Assembly (NCBI GenBank): GCA_021779205.1
Contig: JAJYBE010000057.1
Span: forward strand, 1-5,258
DNA from: a bacterium
Lineage (GTDB): Bacteria; Patescibacteriota; Minisyncoccia; Moranbacterales; UBA2206
DNA length: 5,258 nt
Direction of reading: 5' to 3'
Part shown: positions 1-5,258 of the stretch, piece after piece
Position numbering within the stretch: position 1 is the first letter of the stretch
How the letters are laid out: each line of letters opens with the position of its first letter
The notes under the pieces: generated by a model
Seen by the model: the letters and a program-made list of their open reading frames with translations, nothing else
Database searches by the model: none
What the model was told of the DNA's origin: nothing
Program-made: the position numbers and the translations under genes

Positions 1-80
1 TCCGATCTAGCCATTTTCGGTCCGACTGAAGGTAATGAGGAAAAATTATCAATTAATTTTTTGAAAGATTTAGGATACAT
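1..80 (-). CDS. recR: Recombination mediator RecR, N-terminal fragment (runs off the window)
   Basis: Only the first 26 codons are present; the gene continues beyond base 1. RecR acts in the RecFOR pathway, where it helps load RecA onto gapped single-stranded DNA. The translation begins MYPKSFKKLIDNF and continues with LPSVGPKMARS. This matches the RecR N-terminus: a short helix of the pattern xYPxSIxxLIxxF, then the helix-hairpin-helix DNA-binding motif, usually LPGIGPKxAxR. The hairpin has Ser where Gly is usual (LPSVG). The zinc-finger and Toprim domains lie outside the window. The ATG is 8 nt after the dnaB stop codon, so the gene is probably co-transcribed with dnaB. No Shine-Dalgarno sequence precedes it (the spacer is TATTCTCT). 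The identification rests on the N-terminal motif alone but is quite specific. Confidence 0.85.
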   Translation of the reverse strand, partial: MYPKSFKKLIDNFSSLPSVGPKMARS

Positions 81-88
81 AGAGAATA

Positions 89-1456
89 TTAGTTATTTTG
101 TGTATGTGCATGATCAAGCGATTTGAAAGTGGCTGAACTCTCATCGAAATAGAGGGATATTTTTCCCACTGGACCATTTCTGTGTTTGGCAATATGCACC
201 TCAACGATGTTTTTATTGGGTGTGTCAGGTTTTTCACGATCTTCGCGATAAAGAAAAAGGACAATATCAGCATCTTGCTCAATTGAACCGGATTCGCGAA
301 GATCGGATAATTTCGGAATTTGCGGACTGCGCGATTCAACGGCGCGGGATAATTGAGAAAGGGCGATTACCGGAACATTTAACTCGCGCGCCAATTGTTT
401 TAGCGAGCGGGAAATTTCAGAAATTTCATTAACGCGATTATCGCCTCCGGTTGAGCGACCTTCCATTAATTGCAAATAATCGATAATGATGAGTCCAACA
501 TTATGTTCCATTTGCAATCTTCTTGCCATAGTGCGAATTTCCATTACATTAGCTGAACCGGAATCATCAATAAATATTTTTGCTTCCGAGAGTATTCCCA
601 TTGCTTCTCCAATTCTTTGAAAATCATCATCGCCTTCGCCCGTTTTCAATTTTCCGGTGCGCAAGCGCCATAAATCCACTCCGGATTGAGCGGCAAGCAT
701 TCTATCAATCAATTGATCGGCGGACATTTCCAAGGAAAAAACACCAACACCAATTTTTTCTTTCACGGCAATGCTTCTGGCAAAATCCATTGCTAAAGTT
801 GATTTTCCAATACTGGGACGAGCAGCAAGAATAACCAAATCTGATTTTTGAAATCCGGCTAAAATATTATTTAAATCAGGATACCCCGTGGGAATTCCTC
901 GCAATTGATGATCGCCTTTATGTAGTTCGTCGATACGGTTGAAAGCGGATTCCAAAATTGATTTAATCGGTATGAAATCTTGTTTCATGAATTTTTGTGA
1001 AACAGCAAACAACTTTTGTTCTGCAATATCCAAAAGCTTTTCCACATCTTCTTCTTCTTTATAGCCAAGCTCCAAAATTTCACTGGCTGATTCGATTAAT
1101 CGGCGCAAGGTAGATTTTTTTTGCACCACCTTGGCATAATGCACGATATTGGAACTGGAGGGGACGGAATTAACCAGCGAAGCGAGATAGCTCGATCCGC
1201 CTATTTCTTCCAGTTGATTTTTTTCTTCCAGGCGGTTGGAAAGGCTGAGGACATCAATCGGCTCGCGTTTTTCATAGAGATCGATCATTGTTTCATAGAT
1301 GGTATTGTGTGCATCTTTATAGAAATCGCCGAGACGAATAATATTGGCAATTTTAATTATTGCATCTTTGTCAAGCATTAAAGCGCCAAGAACGGACATC
1401 TCCGCTTCGATATTTTGTGGTGGTATTTTTAAATTATCTCTAGTTTTGTTTGCCAT
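89..1456 (-). CDS. dnaB: Replicative DNA helicase DnaB
   Basis: DnaB is the hexameric, ATP-driven helicase that unwinds the replication fork and recruits primase. The 455 residues are of normal family length and contain no intein. The N-terminal DnaB_N domain starts at the classic IPPQNIEAEMSVLG (residues 11-24) and ends near 112; a linker helix follows, then the RecA-like ATPase from about 183. Visible motifs are Walker A ARPSIGKS (212-219, Lys218), SLEM with the probable catalytic Glu243, Walker B LIIIDY (322-327, Asp326), the sensor LSQLSR (366-371), DLRESGSIEQDAD (385-397), and KHRNGP (424-429), where Arg426 is the expected arginine finger. The ATG was chosen because the N-terminus then matches the family in length and an in-frame TGA lies five codons upstream. 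There is no Shine-Dalgarno sequence; a TATAAT box ends 6 nt before the ATG. The gene follows dus by 76 nt and precedes recR by 8 nt. Confidence 0.97.
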   Translation of the reverse strand: MANKTRDNLKIPPQNIEAEMSVLGALMLDKDAIIKIANIIRLGDFYKDAHNTIYETMIDLYEKREPIDVLSLSNRLEEKNQLEEIGGSSYLASLVNSVPSSSNIVHYAKVVQKKSTLRRLIESASEILELGYKEEEDVEKLLDIAEQKLFAVSQKFMKQDFIPIKSILESAFNRIDELHKGDHQLRGIPTGYPDLNNILAGFQKSDLVILAARPSIGKSTLAMDFARSIAVKEKIGVGVFSLEMSADQLIDRMLAAQSGVDLWRLRTGKLKTGEGDDDFQRIGEAMGILSEAKIFIDDSGSANVMEIRTMARRLQMEHNVGLIIIDYLQLMEGRSTGGDNRVNEISEISRSLKQLARELNVPVIALSQLSRAVESRSPQIPKLSDLRESGSIEQDADIVLFLYREDREKPDTPNKNIVEVHIAKHRNGPVGKISLYFDESSATFKSLDHAHTQNN

Positions 1457-1462
1457 AGTTTT

Positions 1463-1490
1463 ATTATATCAAGCAAGTGCAAAATTACAA
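1463..1490 (-). promoter_or_regulatory. Candidate sigma-70-type promoter of dnaB
   Basis: On the minus strand, TTGTAA (1490-1485) and a perfect TATAAT (1468-1463) are separated by 16 bp. The -10 box ends only 6 nt before the dnaB ATG, so initiation at the usual distance would fall on or next to the start codon and yield a leaderless transcript. The promoter would let dnaB-recR be expressed independently of the upstream genes. This is a pattern match only. Confidence 0.6.
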
Positions 1491-1495
1491 CTTGC
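1473..1495. promoter_or_regulatory. Inverted repeat over the dnaB -35 region, possible operator
   Basis: GCAAGT (1473-1478) and ACTTGC (1490-1495) form a perfect 6-bp inverted repeat with an 11-nt centre. It covers the -35 box and most of the spacer of the candidate dnaB promoter. A repressor binding here would block that promoter. No known operator is recognised, and a repeat this short can arise by chance. Confidence 0.25.
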
Positions 1496-1532
1496 AGTTT
1501 TGTTCATGTTATGCTCCAATTAAAATATTTTT

Positions 1533-2465
1533 TTAAGTAAGAATCCGTTTTATTTCCTCGATATTTTCCGCGCGAACAAGTTTTTGACGCAATTCGGATG
1601 CGCCGGGAAAGCCTTTGATATACCATGCAAGGTGTTTTCTGATTTCAAATTTTCCCATCTTGTTTTTATCGGAATAAATAAGGCGTGCATGTTCCAGCAT
1701 TATTTTTTTTATTTTTTCAAAATTGCAATTGCCCGTTTTATTCTTAATTTGATTAAAAAGATATGGTTTTCCCCAAGCGCCACGAGCAATACCAAGACCA
1801 TCGATAATGGGATATTTTTGCAAAATTTCAAGAGCCTCTTCGTATGTGTTGATTCCGCCGTTTCCCAGCACAATTTTTTCAGGGATTATTTTTTTTATTT
1901 GTTCTATCAATTTCCAATCAACCAAACCGGAAAATCCACCTTCATAGGTGCGTCCGTGTATCATAACTGCGCAATATGGAAGATCTCTGGTTTTTTTAAT
2001 AAATTCCAGTGCATCGAAATTCTTTAATCCGGCGCGAATTTTGATTGATACGGGGAGTCTGGTATTTTTACAGACGGATGAAATGATTTCGCGCGATAAA
2101 TCAACTTGAGGCATTAATGCGCATCCACTGCCATGCCCAAAAACCTTTTTAGCCGGACAACCGAAGTTGATATCAATGCCATCCGGTTTTATTTTTTCGG
2201 TAATAATTTTTGCGGCTATGGCAAAATGTTTCGGATTATTGCCAAAAAGTTGAACAATATATGGACGTTCTTTTTTATTAAATCTTACCAAATCCAGTGT
2301 TTTGGCAGGCTTAAAAAATAATGCGCTAACACTGGCCATTTCAGAATAAACAATGTCAGCTCCATTTCTACGACAAATTTGACGAAAAGCGCTATCGGTA
2401 ATTCCGGCCATTGGCGCCAAAGCCAATAGAGGTTTTTTTATGGAAAACCAAAAATTTTTAGACAT
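1533..2465 (-). CDS. dus: tRNA-dihydrouridine synthase (Dus family)
   Basis: Dus enzymes are FMN- and NADPH-dependent and reduce specific uridines of tRNA to dihydrouridine. From the ATG at 2465 the protein has 310 residues, normal for the family. Visible are the FMN-site opening APMAGITDSAFR (17-28), DINFGCPAKKV (98-108) with catalytic Cys103, IKIRAG (141-146) with the FMN-contacting Lys, MIHGRT (168-173), the phosphate-binding GNGGI (201-205) and GIARGAWGKPYLF (225-237). The C-terminal helical tRNA-binding domain includes RKHLAWYIKGFPGA (276-289). The overall form is closest to the general bacterial DusB type, but the target uridine cannot be told. A GTG at 2495 would add ten residues (MICFCTYFAI); I reject it because it falls inside a hairpin and the family normally begins shortly before the APMAG motif. 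No Shine-Dalgarno sequence is seen. Confidence 0.95.
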   Translation of the reverse strand: MSKNFWFSIKKPLLALAPMAGITDSAFRQICRRNGADIVYSEMASVSALFFKPAKTLDLVRFNKKERPYIVQLFGNNPKHFAIAAKIITEKIKPDGIDINFGCPAKKVFGHGSGCALMPQVDLSREIISSVCKNTRLPVSIKIRAGLKNFDALEFIKKTRDLPYCAVMIHGRTYEGGFSGLVDWKLIEQIKKIIPEKIVLGNGGINTYEEALEILQKYPIIDGLGIARGAWGKPYLFNQIKNKTGNCNFEKIKKIMLEHARLIYSDKNKMGKFEIRKHLAWYIKGFPGASELRQKLVRAENIEEIKRILT

Positions 2466-2480
2466 AATTGCAAAATAAGT

Positions 2481-2509
2481 ACAAAAACAAATCACAATAA
2501 CGATGTGAT
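2481..2509 (-). terminator. Weak hairpin plus T-rich run between the small gene and dus
   Basis: On the minus strand ATCACA (2509-2504) pairs perfectly with TGTGAT (2496-2491) around a 7-nt loop, and TTGTTTTTGT (2490-2481) follows. This has the form of an intrinsic terminator, but the 6-bp stem has only two G-C pairs, so it would be inefficient. It could be an attenuator that lowers dus expression relative to cysS, or chance in AT-rich DNA. Confidence 0.35.
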
Positions 2510-2534
2510 ATTTTATTTTTTTTGAAAAACTAAA

Positions 2535-2711
2535 CTAAGACACCTTGATTCCTTCTTCGGTTTCTTCAACATTGAAACCGAGCGCTGAAATATCCGCTTC
2601 TAAATTTTTTATTTTTTCTTGAACATCTTTTGGTGTCGATTCAGTTTTATTTTCCGCGTCTTTAGCTTCGCAGTGATGCGGGCAGTTGGCGCAATCGCAA
2701 AAATCACTCAT
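2535..2711 (-). CDS. Small CxCxxCxxxC putative metal-binding protein coupled to cysS
   Basis: This is a 58-residue protein of unknown function that I do not recognise. It starts at the ATG whose last two bases belong to the cysS TGA (ATGA overlap), the usual sign of translational coupling, and ends at a TAG. It begins MSDFCDCANCPHHCEAK: Cys5, Cys7, Cys10 and Cys14 with His12 and His13 make a compact CxCxxCxHHC cluster suited to Zn or an iron-sulfur centre. A charged linker (15-29, rich in Lys, Glu, Asp, Thr) follows, then a predicted amphipathic helix around VQEKIKNLEADISALGF (30-46) and two short strands, FNVEE and GIKVS. There is no signal peptide or membrane segment, so it is probably cytoplasmic. 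Being shorter than 60 residues, it is easily missed by gene callers. Its reality is supported by the exact ATGA junction, the ordered motif and its filling the cysS-dus gap. Binding of a metal is inference. Confidence 0.8.
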   Translation of the reverse strand: MSDFCDCANCPHHCEAKDAENKTESTPKDVQEKIKNLEADISALGFNVEETEEGIKVS

Positions 2712-4141
2712 ATTTTTTCTTTTATTAAATAATTATTATCTTTCAAATCTTCAATGGCATAACCGAATTTTTCAATTTCTTCGCGCAACTTATCGGATAA
2801 TAAAAAATTATTTTTTTCTTTGGCGATTTTTCGTTTTTCAGCTATCTCGATTATTTCAGTGGGAATAATTTTTTGTTTCGAAACAATCAACCCAAGAATT
2901 TTATTGATTCTATTCCAGAAAGCCAAATTGTTTTTCGCATCAATTGCGCTTAGTTGATTTTGTGTCAGTAATTTGTTGGTTTTTGCGATTAGCGCATAAA
3001 GAACAGAAAGCGCGAGCGGGGTATTGAGATCATCATTCATCGCTTTTTCAAAATCTTTTTGATATTTTTCGATTATAATGTTATTTTTTCCTCCAGTTTT
3101 AAATTCGGTGGTTTTTTCCAAATTACCAACCCAGTCAGAAATTTTTTTAAAATTAGATTTGGCTTGATTGAAAACTTTCCAAGTGAAATTGATTTGCGTG
3201 CGATAATGAGCGGAAAGCATAAATAGCCGCAATTCCATTGGAGTGTAGCCTTTTTTCCAAAGATCGTCCAGGGAAAAAAAATTGCCTTTTGATTTTGACA
3301 TCTTTTCTCCATTAGCCAAGAGATGACGGGTGTGAACCCAATAATTAACGAATTTTTTTCCACTGAAACACTCGCTTTGGGAAATTTCCGCTTCATGATG
3401 GGGAAAAATATTGTCTTCGCCACCAGTGTGAATATCGAAAGTATCGCCTAAATATTCTGAGCTCATTGCGCTGCATTCAATATGCCATCCGGGATAGCCG
3501 ATTGACCATGGAGAATCAAATTTCATCAGATGTTCCTTTGGCGCTTTTAGCCACAAAGCAAAATCCCATGGATTTTTTTTGTCCGGATGTTCTTCAAGGC
3601 GCGCGCCGATTTTTAGATTTTTTAGAGTATTACCGGAGAGTTTTCCATAATCGGGAAATTTTGTTACATCAAAAAAAACATTGCCATTTTTTTCATAAGC
3701 AAATTTTTTTTCAATTAAAACGGTGATAATTTTAATCATCTGTGGAATGTGTGCTGTGGCGCGAGGAAAATAATGTGCGGGGAGAATATTGATTTCTTTT
3801 TCCGCTTTATGAAAATAATCTTCATAGAATTTAGCAATTTCTTGTGGCGTTTTTTTTTCTTTTAATGCTTTTTTGACAAGCTTATCATCTCCGCTATCGC
3901 CTTGAGCGATACTATCATCTGTCAGATGTCCGACATCGGTAATATTTTTTATTAAACGAACTTCATATCCGCAATATTCCAAATAGCGACGTAAAATATC
4001 CGCTGTTATATAGGCGCGAAGATTGCCAATATGCAAAAAATCATAGACTGTCGGACCGCAAACATACATCCCTACTTTTCCGGTATGAATGGACTGAAAT
4101 GTTTCTTTTTTCTTGGCGAGCGTATTATAGATTGTAAGCAT
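2708..4141 (-). CDS. cysS: Cysteinyl-tRNA synthetase (CysRS)
   Basis: This class I aminoacyl-tRNA synthetase charges tRNA-Cys with cysteine in the cytoplasm. The 477 residues are close to the usual bacterial length. The N-terminus shows MYVCGPTVYDFLHIGN (25-40), with zinc ligand Cys28 and the HIGH-equivalent HIGN (37-40). The other zinc ligands, by comparison with the E. coli enzyme, are Cys223 (in GWHIECSAM), His248 and Glu252 (in FPHHEAE). The KMSKS loop is intact at 280-284 (GEKMSKSKGN), followed by LRLFMLSAHYRTQINFTW (304-321). The C-terminal helical anticodon-side region ends with the typical LSDKLREEIEKFGYAIED (448-465). The start follows the corA stop by 10 nt (TCAAAAAAAT) and lacks a Shine-Dalgarno sequence. 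The stop TGA overlaps the start of the small cysteine-motif gene. All catalytic and zinc residues are present, so the enzyme should be functional. Confidence 0.98.
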   Translation of the reverse strand: MLTIYNTLAKKKETFQSIHTGKVGMYVCGPTVYDFLHIGNLRAYITADILRRYLEYCGYEVRLIKNITDVGHLTDDSIAQGDSGDDKLVKKALKEKKTPQEIAKFYEDYFHKAEKEINILPAHYFPRATAHIPQMIKIITVLIEKKFAYEKNGNVFFDVTKFPDYGKLSGNTLKNLKIGARLEEHPDKKNPWDFALWLKAPKEHLMKFDSPWSIGYPGWHIECSAMSSEYLGDTFDIHTGGEDNIFPHHEAEISQSECFSGKKFVNYWVHTRHLLANGEKMSKSKGNFFSLDDLWKKGYTPMELRLFMLSAHYRTQINFTWKVFNQAKSNFKKISDWVGNLEKTTEFKTGGKNNIIIEKYQKDFEKAMNDDLNTPLALSVLYALIAKTNKLLTQNQLSAIDAKNNLAFWNRINKILGLIVSKQKIIPTEIIEIAEKRKIAKEKNNFLLSDKLREEIEKFGYAIEDLKDNNYLIKEKI

Positions 4142-4151
4142 ATTTTTTTGA

Positions 4152-5057
4152 TTAAAGCCATTTACGTATTTTAAATATGGTGAAAGTGAAAATAGCGATC
4201 ATAATCATAATTAGGGCATGAATCCAAAAAGCATCCGGATTATTATGCAATGGAATATCAATGCTCATCGACATAACATTAGAGTAGAATGTTAGCGGCA
4301 ACATTATAGCGGAAAAAATAGTAAGCACTTTCATCGTCATATCCAATTGGTTGGATAGTAAAGAATTGTTTGTGCTTTCGAGTGATTCAATTGTTTCCTT
4401 AGCGCTTTCCAGCATATTCCAAATGCGAATGTTGGTTCCAATCAGATCTTGAAAATAGGGGCGTAACTCCGGTTCGATATATTTACTATCTCTTAGTAAC
4501 GATTCAAAGACGGTGCGTTGCGGCTTCATCGTGCGTCTAAAGTTTAGAATATCTCTTTTGACGAGCGATATTTCAAAAACCATTTCTTTTTCATGATCGG
4601 AAAAAATCTCTTTTTCTATATGATCTAATTTTTTTGAAATATGGTCAAGGCGGGGAAAGCAAGATTCTAAAAGTATTTCAAGAATATATCGTAAAAGCGC
4701 TCCCGGACTTTGATTCATGTAGAGCCCCCTCTTTTTTTTGCTTTTTTTTAATTCGTTAAAGAGGTTGGTTAGCTGGCATATTTCAAGATCATGAGTGGTA
4801 ATGAGTGAATTTTCACAAATGGCGATATCCAATTCTCCCGGATAAGTAGTTTTATTTTTTGTATCATAGAGCGGAATATGAATAGCTAAATAAATACAAT
4901 TGCCATATTCAGCGGCTTTGGGTCTGAGCGTCGGAGTGGAAAATTCTTCAATGACTAATGGATGTAAATTGAATCTTTTTTTAATTTCAGAAATTTCTTT
5001 TTCACTGGGTGCTTGAAAATCAAGCCAGTTGATTTTTTCTGTTTTTATTTCGGCCAT
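4152..5057 (-). CDS. CorA-family divalent cation channel homologue with altered GMN motif
   Basis: CorA proteins are homopentameric inner-membrane channels for Mg2+ (or Co2+/Ni2+). The 301 residues fit the family: a soluble alpha/beta N-terminal domain (about 1-120), a long charged helical stalk (about 120-240, e.g. LDHISKKLDHIEKEIF at 137-152), then two membrane helices near the C-terminus, about 243-263 (KVLTIFSAIMLPLTF) and 277-296, and a basic tail FKIRKWL. The segment NQLDMTMKVLTIFSAIMLPLTF is typical of CorA TM1. The invariant Gly-Met-Asn at the end of TM1 should follow PLTF; here the sequence is PLTFYSNVMSMSIDIPL, so GMN reads Ser-Met-Ser (263-265) and the usual acidic MPEL loop reads IPLH. 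Family membership is secure; Mg2+ transport is uncertain. The ATG at 5057 follows an A-rich stretch with no Shine-Dalgarno sequence. An IS end lies just upstream, so transcription may start within the IS. Confidence 0.9.
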   Translation of the reverse strand: MAEIKTEKINWLDFQAPSEKEISEIKKRFNLHPLVIEEFSTPTLRPKAAEYGNCIYLAIHIPLYDTKNKTTYPGELDIAICENSLITTHDLEICQLTNLFNELKKSKKKRGLYMNQSPGALLRYILEILLESCFPRLDHISKKLDHIEKEIFSDHEKEMVFEISLVKRDILNFRRTMKPQRTVFESLLRDSKYIEPELRPYFQDLIGTNIRIWNMLESAKETIESLESTNNSLLSNQLDMTMKVLTIFSAIMLPLTFYSNVMSMSIDIPLHNNPDAFWIHALIMIMIAIFTFTIFKIRKWL

Positions 5058-5081
5058 TTTTTTAATTTAATAATTTTTTTC

Positions 5082-5110
5082 AGTGTAACATTAGTTGGTT
5101 TTTTTTTCAA
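5082..5110 (-). promoter_or_regulatory. Candidate promoter for corA overlapping the IS end
   Basis: On the minus strand TTGAAA (5110-5105, overlapping the transposase stop codon) and TACACT (5087-5082) are spaced by 17 bp. The -35 matches consensus at 5 of 6 positions and the -10 at 4 of 6. Initiation about 7 nt downstream would give a leader of some 15-20 nt before the corA ATG at 5057. The -10 box straddles the predicted IS terminus, so this could be a hybrid outward promoter. Confidence 0.4.
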
Positions 5111-5258
5111 CTTGATGTATAAGTCCACCCAACTTTGCACTCTTGAGGTAAATTAAGATTATTAGTTTGCAATGACATTATGAATTGTATCGGAGAAAGT
5201 CGATTCTTGAAAGCATAATGAACTCTCTTAGTATTATACCAGATTAAATATTTGAGTA
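5084..5258 (-). mobile_element. Right-hand end of an IS481/IS3-type insertion sequence (partial)
   Basis: The stretch holds the 3' end of a transposase gene and about 23 bp of non-coding DNA ending at 5084. Read inward from that point the plus strand is TGTAACATTAG, and elements of this group commonly have ends starting 5'-TGT. The exact boundary is inferred: the opposite end and any target duplication lie outside the window. Confidence 0.6.
5107..5258 (-). CDS. Transposase with integrase core, C-terminal fragment
   Basis: The reading frame is open from the window edge to a TGA at 5109-5107 and encodes the last 49 residues of a DDE transposase. It begins LKYLIWYNTKRVHYAFKNRL, then SPIQFIMSL, and ends with ECKVGWTYTSS. 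The pattern xxLIWYNxxRPHxxLxxxSPIQxL is the end of the rve integrase core found in IS481 and IS3 family transposases, just after the catalytic Glu. The WT(H/Y/D)T ending is, from memory, common in elements of Patescibacteria. The usual RPH is RVH here. Whether the rest of the gene is intact cannot be seen. It has the same orientation as corA, and no terminator separates the two, so read-through into corA is possible. Confidence 0.8.
   Translation of the reverse strand, partial: LKYLIWYNTKRVHYAFKNRLSPIQFIMSLQTNNLNLPQECKVGWTYTSS

Noticed and set aside
41..61. AT-only inverted repeat AAAAATTA / TAATTTTT, considered as a terminator after dnaB
   Set aside because: It lies inside the recR coding sequence, has no G-C pair in the stem and needs no further explanation in AT-rich DNA.
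1..126. Plus-strand open frame of 41 codons from the window edge to a TGA, which looks like the end of a convergent gene
   Set aside because: The same DNA on the minus strand encodes the recognisable RecR N-terminus, and the frame also overlaps the 3' end of dnaB. It is a shadow.
1469..1471. TGA recoding (Gly or Trp, as in some Patescibacteria and Mycoplasma) extending DnaB upstream
   Set aside because: TGA serves as the stop for cysS and the transposase, Trp is encoded by TGG, no long gene has an internal TGA, and DnaB already starts at the usual place.
1584..2027. 147-codon plus-strand frame opposite dus
   Set aside because: It is antisense to conserved Dus motifs, its composition is typical of a shadow frame (many Phe and Cys), and no family pattern is visible.
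2466..2495. GTG at 2495 as the start of dus, adding ten residues
   Set aside because: The extra residues MICFCTYFAI are not family-like, there is no ribosome binding site, and the GTG lies within the hairpin at 2491-2509.
2491..2509. ATCACA-N7-TGTGAT considered as a CRP-type operator
   Set aside because: The half-sites are in the wrong orientation and spacing for TGTGA-N6-TCACA.
3073..3423. 116-codon minus-strand frame inside cysS
   Set aside because: It overlaps strongly conserved CysRS coding sequence, including the KMSKS and zinc-ligand region, in another frame.

Overview
The window is an AT-rich bacterial stretch in which every gene I can support lies on the minus strand. Reading in the direction of transcription, from high to low coordinates, the order is: end of an IS481/IS3-type transposase (5258-5107), CorA-like cation channel (5057-4152), cysteinyl-tRNA synthetase cysS (4141-2708), a 58-residue cysteine-motif protein (2711-2535), tRNA-dihydrouridine synthase dus (2465-1533), replicative helicase dnaB (1456-89), and the first 26 codons of the recombination mediator recR (80-1, cut by the window edge).

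The spacing suggests a co-transcribed cluster. corA to cysS is 10 nt, cysS and the small gene overlap as ATGA, the small gene to dus is 69 nt, dus to dnaB is 76 nt, and dnaB to recR is 8 nt. The two wider gaps hold candidate control signals: a weak hairpin followed by a T-rich run before dus, and a good -35/-10 promoter immediately before dnaB. The first part of the cluster serves ion homeostasis and translation (CorA, CysRS, Dus); the second serves replication and repair (DnaB, RecR).

Compact spacing, low G+C, A-rich leaders without Shine-Dalgarno sequences and IS481-like transposase remains fit a Patescibacteria (Candidate Phyla Radiation) genome. This is an inference from style, not proof. 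All three stop codons are used (TAA, TAG, TGA) and no long gene has an in-frame TGA, so the standard bacterial code applies.

The points most worth a second look are the overlooked small CxCxxCxxxC protein coupled to cysS, the CorA homologue whose GMN signature reads SMS, the IS end that sits 26 bp from corA and seems to supply part of a promoter, and the dnaB promoter whose position predicts a leaderless mRNA. I see no CRISPR array, tRNA, rRNA or defence system, and no clear sign of a wholly new multi-gene system.
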